DNA of 64,000 nucleotides from Antrihabitans stalactiti (GCF_012932915.1 NZ_VCQU01000004.1:434001-498000), one strand, 5' to 3'. Positions 41,780 to 52,514 are shown, counted from the stretch's first letter. Made by a program: numbers and translations. The notes: generated from the letters alone by a model not told the origin.

Positions 41780-44242
41780 GTGACGACCGAAACCTCGCAC
41801 ACGACCGCATGCATCCTGTGTGAATGCAATTGCGGCATCAAGATCGAACTCGACGGTCGCCGCTTCAAGACGATCCGCGGCGACAAAGAGCACCCGGCAT
41901 CGCAGGGCTACACGTGCGAGAAGGCAATGCGGCTCGATCACTACCAGAACGGCACGCACCGGCTGACGTCGCCGCTACGCCGACGGTCCGACGGTAGCTA
42001 CGAAGAGATCGATTGGGACACAGCGATCTCCGAGATCGCCGCCCGCCTCGGCCAGATCCGCGACACCGTCGGCGGCGACAAGATCTTCTTCTACGGCGGC
42101 GCGGGCCAGGGCAACCACCTGGGGCGGGCTTACGGCGCAGCGTTGCAAGCGGCGATCGGTTCGAAGTACTACTCGAACGCCCTCGCGCAGGAGAAGACCG
42201 GCGAGATGTGGGTCGACGGAAAGCTCTACGGCGGCCATACGAAAGGCGATTTCGAGCACTCCGACGTCGTGGTGTTCGTCGGTAAGAACCCGTGGCAGAG
42301 CCACAGTTTCCCGCGCGCACGGCCTGTCCTGAAGGCGATGGCCGCGGACCCGAAACGCACGATGATCGTCATCGACCCACGCCGCACCGAGACCGCAGAC
42401 CTCGCGGACATCCACCTCCAGGTCCGTCCGGGCACCGACGCGTGGTGCCTGGCAGCGATGGGAGCGGTCCTCGTTCAAGAAGACCTCGTCGATCACGCTT
42501 TCCTCGCCGAGCACGCGGTCGACACGGAGCCAGTCCTGGCCGCGCTCGCCCAGATTCCCGTCGCCGAGTACGCGCAGACCTGCGGAGTGTCCGAAGATCT
42601 GATCCGTGCGGCCGCCCGCGCCATCGGAAATGCCGAAACTGCCTGCACCTACGAGGATTTGGGCATCCAGCAGGCGCCACACAGCACGCTGTCGTCCTAC
42701 CTCAACAAATTGCTCTGGATCCTGACCGGCAACTTCGGCAAGCCGGGCACGATGAGCCTGCACTCGTCGTTCGTGGCGATCGCGGGTGGTGGATCCGGCG
42801 GCGGTCCACGCAAGGCACCATCGCGGCTGGATTCTGTGATCGCGTCCGTCGGCGCGGTTGCGACGCGATTCGTAGCCGATGTTGTGACGGCCGGAATCGC
42901 CACGGCCGCAGAATATTCCGCTACCACCGGACTAGCCGATCGAGGCGCGGGCGCCCTGCTGTCGAAAGCACCGATCACCAAAGTCGCTGCAGGCGGCGGG
43001 GTCGGTGGCGGCGGTGGCAGAACGACGCCGGTCACCGGTGCCCGAATCATCGGCGGCCTGGTCCCGTGCAATTCGATCGCCGACGAGATCTTGACCGATC
43101 ACCCCGACCGCTTCCGCGCGATGTGGATCGACAGCGTCAACCCGGCGCACTCGTTGGCCGAATCCACTCGATTCCGTGCGGCATTGGACGCGCTCGACCT
43201 GGTCGTCGTGATCGATGTCGCCTTCACCGAAACCGCTCGGCACGCCGACTACGTATTGCCCGCGAGCACGCAGTTCGAAAAATGCGAAGCGACGTTCTTC
43301 AATTTCGAGTTCCCACGCAACGTCTTCCAACTACGAGCCCCCGTGCTCGACCCGCTGCCAGGGACCCTCGCGGAACCGGAGATCTATGCCCGCGTGATTC
43401 GCGCGCTCGATGTGATTCCGGTAGCGACGATTTCACGCCTCCGTAAGGCGGCCCACGCAGGTCCCGATGCCTTCGCTCTGGCCTTCTTCGCCAGCGTTGC
43501 AGCGGACCCGTCGTTGATGAAACTCGCGTCGGCGGTGCTGTACGAGACTCTCGGCGAGACCCTGCCGCCCAAAATGCGCGGCGCCGCCGCGCTGTGGGGT
43601 GCCGCGCAACTGTGCGCGGCGGCGAATCCGGCCGGCGTGCGGCGCGCTGGATTCGGTGGCACGGGAACGCAACCCGGAACGAAACTGTTCGACGCAATCC
43701 TGAACTCGCGTTCCGGCGTGACGTTCACGGTGGACGACTGGTCGGATGCGTGGAGCTACGTGCGCGGACGCGAGCATCGCATCAAGGTCGCGATCCCCGA
43801 GCTGCTGACCGAACTGGCGAAGCTCGACGCTGAGCAGTCGTGGACGAGCGAGGAGTTCCCGTTCATCCTCGCCGCGGGCGAGCGTCGCGCGTTCACCGCC
43901 AACACGATCATCCGCGACTCGGGTTGGCGACGTCGCGATGCTGCAGGCGCACTTCGGATGAGCACCGCCGACGCCGAAAGCATGGGCTTCACTACCGGCT
44001 CGCGCGTTCGTGTGATCACCGAAGCCGGCGCTGCCGAGACGGTCGTCGAGGTCTCCGACACGCTCCGCGCGGGTCACATCACCCTTCCCAACGGACTCGG
44101 CGTCGACAACATCGGCACCGACGGAGGCGCCGTCGCCGTCGGTATCGCGCCCAACGAACTCACCTCCTCGAAGCACAAGGACCCCATCGCCGGCACCCCC
44201 TGGCACAAGCACGTCCCCGCCCGCGTGGAGGCGGTGCTGTAA
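41780..44242 (+). CDS. Molybdopterin-dependent oxidoreductase (Rv0197-like)
   Basis: An 820-residue cytoplasmic enzyme of the DMSO-reductase superfamily. The N-terminal 4Fe-4S site uses Cys11, Cys14, Cys18 and Cys46 (CILCECNCG ... GYTCEKA), with an extra Cys16. bis-MGD-binding segments include FVGKNPWQSH, VIDPRRTETADLADIHLQ and the C-terminal molydopterin-binding domain near residues 690-810. The usual active-site Cys/SeCys position appears to be occupied by a different residue (QEKTGEMW), so the substrate cannot be given. Residues about 334-415 are an unusual Gly-rich insertion. It has no TAT signal. It is probably repressed by the preceding TetR. Confidence 0.85.
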   Translation: MTTETSHTTACILCECNCGIKIELDGRRFKTIRGDKEHPASQGYTCEKAMRLDHYQNGTHRLTSPLRRRSDGSYEEIDWDTAISEIAARLGQIRDTVGGDKIFFYGGAGQGNHLGRAYGAALQAAIGSKYYSNALAQEKTGEMWVDGKLYGGHTKGDFEHSDVVVFVGKNPWQSHSFPRARPVLKAMAADPKRTMIVIDPRRTETADLADIHLQVRPGTDAWCLAAMGAVLVQEDLVDHAFLAEHAVDTEPVLAALAQIPVAEYAQTCGVSEDLIRAAARAIGNAETACTYEDLGIQQAPHSTLSSYLNKLLWILTGNFGKPGTMSLHSSFVAIAGGGSGGGPRKAPSRLDSVIASVGAVATRFVADVVTAGIATAAEYSATTGLADRGAGALLSKAPITKVAAGGGVGGGGGRTTPVTGARIIGGLVPCNSIADEILTDHPDRFRAMWIDSVNPAHSLAESTRFRAALDALDLVVVIDVAFTETARHADYVLPASTQFEKCEATFFNFEFPRNVFQLRAPVLDPLPGTLAEPEIYARVIRALDVIPVATISRLRKAAHAGPDAFALAFFASVAADPSLMKLASAVLYETLGETLPPKMRGAAALWGAAQLCAAANPAGVRRAGFGGTGTQPGTKLFDAILNSRSGVTFTVDDWSDAWSYVRGREHRIKVAIPELLTELAKLDAEQSWTSEEFPFILAAGERRAFTANTIIRDSGWRRRDAAGALRMSTADAESMGFTTGSRVRVITEAGAAETVVEVSDTLRAGHITLPNGLGVDNIGTDGGAVAVGIAPNELTSSKHKDPIAGTPWHKHVPARVEAVL

Positions 44243-44247
44243 ACACT

Positions 44248-44287
44248 GTGCGTGAATTTCACCCCTGGAGGGGTGAGACGCGCGCAC
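44248..44287. repeat. Palindrome family B, copy 2 (degenerate)
   Basis: Nineteen-base arms with four mismatches around a GG centre. The inner TCACCCCT/AGGGGTGA part is perfect. The right arm's complement (GTGCGCGCGTCTCACCCCT) differs from the family B copy at 38764 by one base. It lies 5 bases after the oxidoreductase stop and 60 bases before the response regulator start, so it may end the oxidoreductase mRNA. Confidence 0.7.
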
Positions 44288-44347
44288 GGGTGACGAAACC
44301 ATGACACCTGGGCCAGGATGTGCCGGAACGACATATCGTTGAACATC

Positions 44348-45064
44348 GTGCACATCCTCGTTGCCGACGACGACCCGGTGGTTCGGGAAGTCGTGCGCCG
44401 CTACCTGCAGCGTGACGGCATGACCGTCATCGAGGCAGTCGACGGACCGCAGGCGATGGCGGCGCTGGCGGGCTCGAATCGCGGCGGCACCCACATCGAC
44501 CTTGCGGTCCTCGACGTGATGATGCCCGAACCGGACGGCATCGCGATCTGCGCTCGCATGCGGACCGAGTTCAAGAGCAACGTCCCGATCATCTTGCTCA
44601 CCGCGCTCGGCGACGAGGACGACCGCGTGCTGGGCCTGCAGGCCGGGGCAGACGATTACGTCACGAAGCCGTTCAGCCCGCGCGAACTCGCGCTTCGCGT
44701 CGCCTCGGTGTTACGGCGGTCCAGTCAGCGACCGACCGCCGACAACCGCACGCTGCGCGACGGTGCCATCGAGGTCCGGGTCGATGCGCAAGCGGCGCTG
44801 ATCAACGGCTCCCCCGTCGACCTGACGGCCCGCGAATTCGACTTGCTCGCCTTCTTTCTCGCGCATCCGCGCCGCGTCTACACCCGCGAGGAACTGCTAG
44901 AGCACGTGTGGGGATGGACCTTCGGTGACCTGTCGACGGTCACCGTGCACATCAAGCGCCTGCGCGCGAAGCTCGGCGACCACCACCGGATAGACACAGT
45001 GTGGGGTCGCGGATATGCCTGGGCCAGAACCGATCCCGATGGCGGCGGTGCAGATGCCGACTAA
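44348..45064 (+). CDS. OmpR/PhoB-family response regulator
   Basis: A 238-residue two-component regulator. The receiver domain has the acidic pocket VADDDP, the phosphoacceptor Asp56 in [13 protein letters not shown], Thr in LLTALG and Lys in [11 protein letters not shown]. The C-terminal winged helix has [32 protein letters not shown]. The start is GTG (VHILVADDD). It overlaps the histidine kinase gene by 11 bases and is its cognate regulator. Confidence 0.93.
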   Translation: MHILVADDDPVVREVVRRYLQRDGMTVIEAVDGPQAMAALAGSNRGGTHIDLAVLDVMMPEPDGIAICARMRTEFKSNVPIILLTALGDEDDRVLGLQAGADDYVTKPFSPRELALRVASVLRRSSQRPTADNRTLRDGAIEVRVDAQAALINGSPVDLTAREFDLLAFFLAHPRRVYTREELLEHVWGWTFGDLSTVTVHIKRLRAKLGDHHRIDTVWGRGYAWARTDPDGGGADAD

Positions 45065-46082
45065 CGTTCCTGGCATCGTCGCCTACGCGCTCGCGTTCTC
45101 CATCCCGGTCGTCCTGCTCGGAGCATTGATTCTGCGCCGCGCACGCACCATGTCGCTGACCGCGAGTATGGCTGTCCTGGTGCTGATTCCGACGATCGCG
45201 ACGTTCGCCGGCGTCATCGGAATCAGCGGCATGATGTTCGACGATCAGCTGGAGCGGCTCGCAATCGTGCTCGTTGTCGTCGCGGCGGTGACGGTGCCTG
45301 CAGCGCTGATGCTCGGTCGCTATCAGGCACGGCGGACCGTGTGGGAGAAGGAGATTCGCGAACAGGAGCGTGCCGCCGAGAAGTCGCGGCGCGAACTCGT
45401 GGCGTGGGTCAGCCACGACCTACGGACCCCCCTCGCTGGAATTCGAGCGATGGCGGAGGCACTCTCGGACGGCGTCGTGAGCGAGCAAGCCGACGTCGAA
45501 CGATATGCAAACCAGATCGTCGGGGAGACGAACCGGCTCAGTTCGATGGTCGACGACCTCTTCGAGATGTCGAAGATCAACGCCGGAACGCTCCGACTCG
45601 ACATGGAACCCGTCGACCTGCACGAGCTCGTCGACGAGGTGCTGGCAGCCAGTCGGCCGACTGCCGAACGTTCCGAGGTCGCGTTGCACACGGAGCGACC
45701 GACGAAGCCCGTCGTCGTCTGCGGCAGCGACCGTGCGCTGGGACGCGTGCTTACCAATCTGGTGTCGAACGCGATCGCGCACACTCCCCCCGGCGGGCGA
45801 GTGGACATCTCGGTCGGCAGCGACGACGGTCAGGCATGGACCCGGGTCGACGACACCGGACCAGGCATCGCCGAGACCGACCTCCCACGTATTTTCGAGG
45901 TCGCCTACCGTGGCACCACCGCGCGCTCGCCCGTCGCCGCCGACGGTATTCCACCGGGCAGCGGGATGGGCCTGGCGATCGCCGCAGGGCTGATAGAGGC
46001 CCACCATGGTGCGATCACGGCCGTCAATCGCGACAAGGGCTGCCGCTTCGAGATTCGACTGCCCTTACTCGCTTCCTTGTGA
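45054..46082 (+). CDS. Sensor histidine kinase
   Basis: A 342-residue membrane kinase with two or three N-terminal helices (about 8-28, 34-58, 69-88) and only short external loops, so it probably senses membrane state or an intramembrane signal. The HisKA box is [18 protein letters not shown] with His121; the ATPase domain has [17 protein letters not shown] and GSGMGLAIA. Alternative ATG starts are at 45015 and 45039. It is coupled to the upstream regulator. The 115 bases after it hold no clear structure. Confidence 0.9.
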   Translation: MPTNVPGIVAYALAFSIPVVLLGALILRRARTMSLTASMAVLVLIPTIATFAGVIGISGMMFDDQLERLAIVLVVVAAVTVPAALMLGRYQARRTVWEKEIREQERAAEKSRRELVAWVSHDLRTPLAGIRAMAEALSDGVVSEQADVERYANQIVGETNRLSSMVDDLFEMSKINAGTLRLDMEPVDLHELVDEVLAASRPTAERSEVALHTERPTKPVVVCGSDRALGRVLTNLVSNAIAHTPPGGRVDISVGSDDGQAWTRVDDTGPGIAETDLPRIFEVAYRGTTARSPVAADGIPPGSGMGLAIAAGLIEAHHGAITAVNRDKGCRFEIRLPLLASL

Positions 46083-46197
46083 CAAAGCGGTTGCCGCACA
46101 ACAGATTATTCGATAACGATGCGGTCTTGATGCGCAAGAGTACGCTCGGCTTCGGCACCAATCGCGACCGCAGCGCTGCGGGTAAGGTGGTCTCTCG

Positions 46198-47571
46198 ATG
46201 GCCCTGATTGCACCGATCGACGCTTCTTTCTTGCTGATGGAAACACGCGAACAGCCGATGCACGTCGGTGGCCTGCAGATATTCCAACTGCCTGACGGCG
46301 CAGGGCCCGATTACGTCGGCGATCTGTACCGCCGCCTCCTCACCTACGACACTCTGCGCGGGCTGTATCGGCGTCGACCGAGCATGCCGAGCAACATCCT
46401 CGGCGACCTGTGGTGGAAGGACGAACGCGACAAAGACGTCGACTTGGAGTACCACGTCAGATTGTCTGCGCTCCCGAAGCCGGGACGCGTCCGCGAGCTA
46501 CTGGAGTTGGTTTCCCGCCTGCACGGAACCTTGCTCGACCGGCATCGACCGTTGTGGGAGTTTCATCTCATCGAGGGTCTGGAAGACAACCGTTTCGCCA
46601 CGTACGGCAAGGTGCACCACGCGCTCGTCGACGGCATTCGCGGGACGCAAGAGTCGGCAGGCCAGTACTCGCCGGATCCGGCCGCCGAGCTACCGCCGAT
46701 GTGGGCGCCGCGTGACAAACCCGCCTCCGCACGCACAAAGGCCGAGTCCAGCACCGAACGGCGCGCCCCGTGGCGGGCGGCGGCGGAGTTGGTCGGCGAC
46801 GTCGCTGGCGTGGCACCGACATTGATGAAGGTGTTCACCGACAGCATTTCCAAGGACTCGGCTGCGGTCGCGTTCACCGCACCTAAGACGATGCTCAACG
46901 TGTCGTTGACCGGTGCTCGCCGCTTCGCCGCGCAATCCTGGCCGATCGATCGAATCAAGAAGGTGGCCAAGGCAAACGGCGCGACCATCAACGACGTCGT
47001 GCTTGCGATGTGTTCGGGTGCGCTGCGCCGATATCTCGTCGCGAACGACGCGCTGCCGACCAAGTCGCTCATTGCCGCCGTGCCCGTTGCACTGCCGGTG
47101 GCCGACACCAGCCGCGAGGGCGGCAACGCCGTGACGATGGTGCTGTCCCGCCTTGCCACCGAGATCGCAGATCCGCTCGAGCGGCTGACCGCTATCCGAG
47201 CGTCGATGCTGACGGCGAAAGAATCCATGGCGGGCCGTTCGACGCTGCAGATCAATGCGGTCGGCATGGCGACGACTATCGTTCCAACGGGCCTCAACCT
47301 GATCCCCGGCTACGTCGCGTACGGACGCACGCCCTACAACCTGGTCATCTCCAACGTCCCGGGACCGCGAGAACCGTTGTACTGGAATGGCGCTCGGCTG
47401 CTCGGCTGGTACCCGGTGTCGGTCCCGACCGAAGGCCTGGCACTGAACATGACGGTGCTGAGCTACGCCGACAACATGGAATTCGGCCTGACCGGCTGCC
47501 GCCGCAGCGTGCCACATCTGCAACACCTTCTCGACTACCTCGAAGACAGCCTCGCCGAATTGGAGCAGTGA
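46198..47571 (+). CDS. Wax ester synthase/diacylglycerol acyltransferase (WS/DGAT)
   Basis: A 457-residue acyltransferase of the WS/DGAT family, which makes wax esters or triacylglycerol from acyl-CoA at the membrane. The catalytic motif is HHALVDG (His140, His141, Asp145). Other family motifs are HRPLWEFHLIEG, TINDVVLAMCSGALRRYL and NLVISNVPGPREPLYWNGARL. Rhodococci and mycobacteria carry many paralogues for lipid storage. The carboxylesterase begins 7 bases after, probably in the same transcript. Confidence 0.94.
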   Translation: MALIAPIDASFLLMETREQPMHVGGLQIFQLPDGAGPDYVGDLYRRLLTYDTLRGLYRRRPSMPSNILGDLWWKDERDKDVDLEYHVRLSALPKPGRVRELLELVSRLHGTLLDRHRPLWEFHLIEGLEDNRFATYGKVHHALVDGIRGTQESAGQYSPDPAAELPPMWAPRDKPASARTKAESSTERRAPWRAAAELVGDVAGVAPTLMKVFTDSISKDSAAVAFTAPKTMLNVSLTGARRFAAQSWPIDRIKKVAKANGATINDVVLAMCSGALRRYLVANDALPTKSLIAAVPVALPVADTSREGGNAVTMVLSRLATEIADPLERLTAIRASMLTAKESMAGRSTLQINAVGMATTIVPTGLNLIPGYVAYGRTPYNLVISNVPGPREPLYWNGARLLGWYPVSVPTEGLALNMTVLSYADNMEFGLTGCRRSVPHLQHLLDYLEDSLAELEQ

Positions 47572-47577
47572 ACACAC

Positions 47578-49062
47578 GTGGACCCTCTCGTCGAATTAGA
47601 GCAAGGCCAAATCAGGGGAACAACGACGGCAGGCGTGACTGCCTTCCTGGGCATTCCCTACGCCTCCGCACCCGCAGGCCCCGCCATGTTCCAGGCGCCC
47701 GGACCCGCACCGAGGTGGGACGGCGTCCGCGATGCGACTGCCTTCGGACCGACCGCACCCCAGCCGCCGTACAACAAGCCCCTGGACGACATTCTCGAGA
47801 ACCCCCGGCTGGACGGCGAGGAGTTCCTCAACGTCAACGTCTGGACCCCGGACCCTGGGAGTGCGGGGCTGCCGGTCATGGTCTGGATCCACGGCGGCGC
47901 GTTCCGCAACGGCTCGAACGCGGTATCGACCTATGACGGCGCGAACTTCGCTCGTGACGGCGTCGTCCTCGTCAGCATCAACTACCGACTCGGCGCGCCT
48001 GGCTTTGCTGTGCTCGACGACGCCCCACACAACCGCGGACTACTCGACCAACTCGCCGCATTGCGCTGGGTGCAAGACAACGTCGCGTCCTTCGGCGGCG
48101 ACCCGGGCCGCGTGACGATCTTCGGCGAGTCGGCAGGCGCGATGAGCGTTGCGACGTTGCTGGGCTCGCCCGCGGCGAAAGGCCTCTTCCAGCGAGCAAT
48201 CATGCAGAGCGGCAACGGATCCATCGTCGCCGACCTGGCGGACGGACGACTGGTCGCGCGCGATCTTGCGGCTCGCCTCGGCATCGACGCCACGTCGACC
48301 GACTTCGGCGCGCTCAGCTCTGCTGCGGTCATCGACGCGCAGAACGCGCTGTACCTCGACTTGGCCGCCAACCCCGACCCCGCGCGGTATGGCGCGACGA
48401 CCATCAAGAACGGTCTCGGGTTGATGCCACTGATCCCCGTTGTCGACGGTGACATCGTCCCGCACTATCCGATCGACGCGATAGCTGCCGGATTCGCCTC
48501 CGACATACCGCTCCTCCTCGGTACGACCACCGAGGAAATGCGATTGTTCCTCGCTCCCACCGGGATTACCGCCGGCCTCCCTGCGGAGATGCTGCCCCTG
48601 ATGGTCCCGCGGTTCGGCGGCGATCCGACGTTCATCGATACCTACACGGGCAATCGTCCCGGCGCCACACCTGGTGACGTACTCGCAGCCATCGGCACCG
48701 ACTCCGCTTTCCGCGTCCCGACGGCGAGATTCGCGGATGGTCACCACGCATCCGGTGGCGAAACCTACGTATACGAATTTGCTTGGCGCACAGAACATCT
48801 GAACATGGGCGCCTGCCACGCGATGGAGCTACCGTTCGTCTTCGACACCCTCGCCAGCGGCGGCGCGCAGCGAATGACCGCATCCGCACCTGCACAGGAC
48901 GTCGCCGACGCCATGCACAGCGCCTGGGTGAGTTTCGCGCACGGCAAGGACCCCGGCTGGGCCCGATACGACGCCGACTCGCGACCCGTGATGACCTTCG
49001 ATCAACCCGAGTCGCGAGTCGTCAATGCGCCACGCGACGACGAGCGGGCGCTGTGGGGTTGA
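47578..49062 (+). CDS. Type B carboxylesterase
   Basis: A 494-residue carboxylesterase. The oxyanion motif is WIHGGAFRNGS, the nucleophile Ser185 in FGESAGAMS, the acid region GTTTEEMRLFL and the histidine near the C-terminus in GACHAMELPF. No signal peptide, so it is cytoplasmic. It is convergent with the aldehyde dehydrogenase gene with only 6 bases between and no hairpin. The pairing with WS/DGAT suggests a role in ester turnover; substrate unknown. Confidence 0.9.
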   Translation: MDPLVELEQGQIRGTTTAGVTAFLGIPYASAPAGPAMFQAPGPAPRWDGVRDATAFGPTAPQPPYNKPLDDILENPRLDGEEFLNVNVWTPDPGSAGLPVMVWIHGGAFRNGSNAVSTYDGANFARDGVVLVSINYRLGAPGFAVLDDAPHNRGLLDQLAALRWVQDNVASFGGDPGRVTIFGESAGAMSVATLLGSPAAKGLFQRAIMQSGNGSIVADLADGRLVARDLAARLGIDATSTDFGALSSAAVIDAQNALYLDLAANPDPARYGATTIKNGLGLMPLIPVVDGDIVPHYPIDAIAAGFASDIPLLLGTTTEEMRLFLAPTGITAGLPAEMLPLMVPRFGGDPTFIDTYTGNRPGATPGDVLAAIGTDSAFRVPTARFADGHHASGGETYVYEFAWRTEHLNMGACHAMELPFVFDTLASGGAQRMTASAPAQDVADAMHSAWVSFAHGKDPGWARYDADSRPVMTFDQPESRVVNAPRDDERALWG

Positions 49063-49068
49063 CCGGCG

Positions 49069-50508
49069 CTAGCGCTGAATCGACTTGACCTCCAAGAACT
49101 CCGACAAACCGTGCGGACCGAGTTCGCGACCGTTGCCGGACTGCTTGTAGCCACCGAACGGCGCGAGCGGGTTGAAAGCCGCGCCGTTGATGTCGACTTG
49201 ACCGGTCCGTAGCCGACGGGCGACGCGCTCGGCCTTCGAGCGGTCCGCGGACCAGACTCCGCCGGCAAGTCCGTACGGGGTGCCGTTGGCGATGGCGACA
49301 GCGTCGTCTTCGTCGTCGAACGGGATGATCGACATGACCGGGCCGAAGATCTCTTCCTGCGCAATCGTGGAGTCCGGCGCGGCATTCGAGAAGACCGTCG
49401 GCCGGACGAACCAGCCGCGCTCGACACCTTCGACCGGTTCGACGCCGCCGGTCAACAACGTGGCGCCCTCGTCGATGCCTCTGCGGATGTAGCCGAGCAC
49501 GCGGTCACGATGCGCCGACGTGACCATCGGACCGATGTTGGTCGCCAGATCGAACGGGTCGCCCGTCACTGCGGCCTCGGCGACCGCCGTGGCGATTGCT
49601 TCGACCATCGGCAACTGCTCGCGCGGCACGAGCAACCGCGTCAAGGCCGAACAGGTTTGGCCGGAGTTGATGAAGCATTTCGAGAAGGCGTCGATGATCG
49701 CGACCTGCCAGTCGTCGGCATCGAGAATGACGTTGGCCGACTTGCCACCCAGCTCGAGCGACACGCGTTTGACCGTCTGCGCGCCTAGTTCTGCAACGCG
49801 GCGACCGGCACGCGTCGACCCGGTGATCGACACCATGTCGACGCCGGGGTGCGCGGCGATGGCCTCGCCGACCACCGGACCGGTGCCGTTGACCAGGTTG
49901 AAAACCCCTGCGGGGAGCCCGATCTCGTGGATGATCTCGGCCAGAATCAGCGACGACAGCGGCGCGACCTCGGTCGGCTTGACCACGATCGAACACCCTG
50001 CCGCCAGCGCAGGCGCGACCTTCGCGCACACCTGGTGGAGCGGATAGTTCCACGGCGTGATGGCGCCGACGACGCCGATCGGCTCTCGCACGATCAGCGA
50101 GTTGGCGATCTCCTCTTCCCACGGGAATTCGGTGACCAGTTTGGCCATGGACCCGAACGACCACGCAGGTAGTCCGGCCTGCAGCAGCCGCGAGGCGGCG
50201 ATCGGCGTGCCCATCTCCGAGGTCACCAATGCCGCAATCTCGTCGCCGCGTTCGGCCAGTTTGGCGTAGATCGCGTAGAGCACTTCGGCGCGTGTAGCGA
50301 TATCGGTTTTCGACCAGACGTCGAATCCGGAGCGTGCTGCTTGGACGGCTCGGTCGACGTCGTCGGCATTGCCGAGGGCGACCTTGGCGATGACCTCCTC
50401 GGTCGTGGGGTTGATGACGTCGTGCGTCTCGGTACCGGCCGGGTCGACCCACTGGCCGCCGATGTAGAACTTGTCGCGCACCTGAACGGGCGTTGCTGTT
50501 GCAGTCAT
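49069..50508 (-). CDS. NAD(P)-dependent aldehyde dehydrogenase
   Basis: A 479-residue aldehyde dehydrogenase. The nucleophile is Cys286 in [12 protein letters not shown] and the base is Glu252 in [20 protein letters not shown] and GSTRAGRRV form the cofactor site. It lies 12 bases after the GMC oxidoreductase gene on the same strand, so an alcohol to aldehyde to acid sequence is likely. The nearby lactonase and acyl-CoA ligase suggest the substrates come from lactones or medium-chain alcohols. Confidence 0.93.
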   Translation of the reverse strand: MTATATPVQVRDKFYIGGQWVDPAGTETHDVINPTTEEVIAKVALGNADDVDRAVQAARSGFDVWSKTDIATRAEVLYAIYAKLAERGDEIAALVTSEMGTPIAASRLLQAGLPAWSFGSMAKLVTEFPWEEEIANSLIVREPIGVVGAITPWNYPLHQVCAKVAPALAAGCSIVVKPTEVAPLSSLILAEIIHEIGLPAGVFNLVNGTGPVVGEAIAAHPGVDMVSITGSTRAGRRVAELGAQTVKRVSLELGGKSANVILDADDWQVAIIDAFSKCFINSGQTCSALTRLLVPREQLPMVEAIATAVAEAAVTGDPFDLATNIGPMVTSAHRDRVLGYIRRGIDEGATLLTGGVEPVEGVERGWFVRPTVFSNAAPDSTIAQEEIFGPVMSIIPFDDEDDAVAIANGTPYGLAGGVWSADRSKAERVARRLRTGQVDINGAAFNPLAPFGGYKQSGNGRELGPHGLSEFLEVKSIQR

Positions 50509-50520
50509 CGTCGTTTCCTC

Positions 50521-52503
50521 TCAGGCCTGCGCCGAGGCGAGTGGCTTGTCGGCGGACGCGGCGATCGCTTCCGCGGTTCGGTGGGCGAGCGCCATGATCG
50601 ACAGCATCGGGTTTGTCCCACTCGGTGACGGGAATGCGCTCCCATCGCCAATCCAGACACCAGGTGTGTCGTGCAGTTCGCCGAACGGTCCGGCGACGCT
50701 GGTCTGCGGGTCGGTACCCATTCGACAGGTACCCATCTGATGCGCCGAGAACATGCGATGACCGCCCGCGCGGAACGGAATCGCCTGCAGCCGAGCAACA
50801 TACGCGTCGAGGTCGTCGCCCCAGCGCCATCGTGGCAACCCAGGCGACAGCGCGCGCATCTCGATTGCACCTGCTGCACGATGCACCTGCGCCAGCACAC
50901 CGATGCCCGCCTGGAGGTTCGCGACATCCAGCGGGTCGCTGACCGGGTAACTCGCGACTGCTTCACCATTCGCGTCGATGGTCACGCGGCCGTGGCCATG
51001 ATCGCGAACCAACGCAAGCAACCAGGTCATGTTCGATGCCTGACTCATCAGGGCTTTGTGTTCGGCGGGTGAGCTGAACGGCAAGAACGCTGCCGAGGCC
51101 GCCGTCGTGTAATGCGCGGTTTCCAGCAGGAAGCCGTAGCCGTTGCCGGGGTTGGCGAACTGGTCGACCAAGCCGCTGTGCGCGGGACCCCACCAGCCCT
51201 GCTGCTCCTCCGCATACACCCCGCACAGTGCCGTAACCGGATGCAGCCGTAGGTAATTGCCAACCGCGGGACCGCCGATACCCGACCGCAAGAGCAGCGC
51301 GGGCGACTCCAACGATCCACCAGCAACCACGACGCGCGGCGCACGGACGGTGACCTTGCTGCTCGCGCCGCTCGCCGGATCAGAATAGGTTGCCTCGACG
51401 CCTGCAGCGCGGCCGTTTTCGACGATGACGCGCGACGCTCTGGTGCGGACGAGGATGTCCGCACCCGCGTCGAAGGCGTCCTGCAGGTAGCTCTTCATCG
51501 TGCCCTGCTTGGAGCCGGTCTGATCGCCGAAGCCGATGTAAGCGGCGGTCACCGGGTCGTACTTCGAGGCATCCGAGTTCCGGGTGATCTTCTGGAACGA
51601 CCAACCGAGTTTCTCGGCAGCTTCCTTCAGGCGAAGGGTCGGCGAGTTGTAGTCCGAGGTGTCGCCATTGACCGAAATGCGTTGCGAGACAGCATCCAGG
51701 TGCCGATCGAACTCGGCAGTGTCGACCCCTTCGAGCCCGAACTCCCGCGCCCACTCTTCGCGGACCCAAGGCTTGGTCCGCAGGCTGGTCATCCAGTTGA
51801 TGGTCGTGCCGCCGCCGAGCGTCGCACCCGCTTGCAGCGAAATGTTGAAATCGGCGCTCGCCACCGGACCGCCACGCCAGTACAGATTCTGATACGCCCA
51901 CAGTTCGAGCTGGTTGAAGTCGCTCTCGTCGAAATAACCCGCGGCCTCCAGCACGACCACCTTCATGCCCGCCTGGGCAAGCTTCCCCGCGATCGTTCCG
52001 CCCCCAGCGCCCGACCCGACGATCACGACATCGGCTTCCAGCACCTGATCTTCGCTGGGAACCAACGGCTTGATCGGCTTCGCGGCCGGCTGCGGCAGAC
52101 TCACCGGACCGGGGTAGCCGAGCCGGACCCAGTTGGGGTTCTTGCCGGTGTTCGGATCGGGCAGACCGTAACTCAAGAACGTCGTCAGCTGAATCAGCGC
52201 GCCAACTCCGACCGTCGCTTCCGGACCGAGCAACGCGGTGCGCGACAGTAGTACCTCACGCGATTGTTGTGAGGCCCCTACGATGCCTTGCGCGCCGATG
52301 ACGTCGACGAGCCCGAGCAGCCCTTCTCGAAGCTCGGGCGGCATCCCTTCGAGTAGTCCGACGATCGCGATATCGACTCCGAGGTCGCTCGCTTTCCGGG
52401 CCCAGAATCCGTCTGCGTCTTCGGCGTGTTCGATTGCGGGAACGATGGTGTCGCAGATTGCGCGCAACGCGTCTTGGCGTTCGGTGGTCATCCATTCGGT
52501 CAT
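50521..52503 (-). CDS. GMC-family flavin alcohol oxidoreductase
   Basis: A 660-residue GMC oxidoreductase of the long-chain alcohol oxidase type. An N-terminal helical region (about 1-150) precedes the FAD-binding motif VVIVGSGAGGGTIAGKLAQAG near residue 158. GATLGGGTTINWMTSLRT is the substrate/FAD segment, and the C-terminal SAHQMGTCRMG and PSGTNPMLSIMALAHRTAEAI complete the fold. It probably oxidises hydroxyl groups of aliphatic substrates. It is divergent from the QsdR-like gene, with a palindromic site between. Confidence 0.9.
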   Translation of the reverse strand: MTEWMTTERQDALRAICDTIVPAIEHAEDADGFWARKASDLGVDIAIVGLLEGMPPELREGLLGLVDVIGAQGIVGASQQSREVLLSRTALLGPEATVGVGALIQLTTFLSYGLPDPNTGKNPNWVRLGYPGPVSLPQPAAKPIKPLVPSEDQVLEADVVIVGSGAGGGTIAGKLAQAGMKVVVLEAAGYFDESDFNQLELWAYQNLYWRGGPVASADFNISLQAGATLGGGTTINWMTSLRTKPWVREEWAREFGLEGVDTAEFDRHLDAVSQRISVNGDTSDYNSPTLRLKEAAEKLGWSFQKITRNSDASKYDPVTAAYIGFGDQTGSKQGTMKSYLQDAFDAGADILVRTRASRVIVENGRAAGVEATYSDPASGASSKVTVRAPRVVVAGGSLESPALLLRSGIGGPAVGNYLRLHPVTALCGVYAEEQQGWWGPAHSGLVDQFANPGNGYGFLLETAHYTTAASAAFLPFSSPAEHKALMSQASNMTWLLALVRDHGHGRVTIDANGEAVASYPVSDPLDVANLQAGIGVLAQVHRAAGAIEMRALSPGLPRWRWGDDLDAYVARLQAIPFRAGGHRMFSAHQMGTCRMGTDPQTSVAGPFGELHDTPGVWIGDGSAFPSPSGTNPMLSIMALAHRTAEAIAASADKPLASAQA

Positions 52504-52514
52504 TGAGCGAACGT

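Noticed and set aside
44248-44287. Family B copy 2 as a member of family A.
   Set aside because: Only GAGTCT-like bases are shared; arm sequences and lengths differ.
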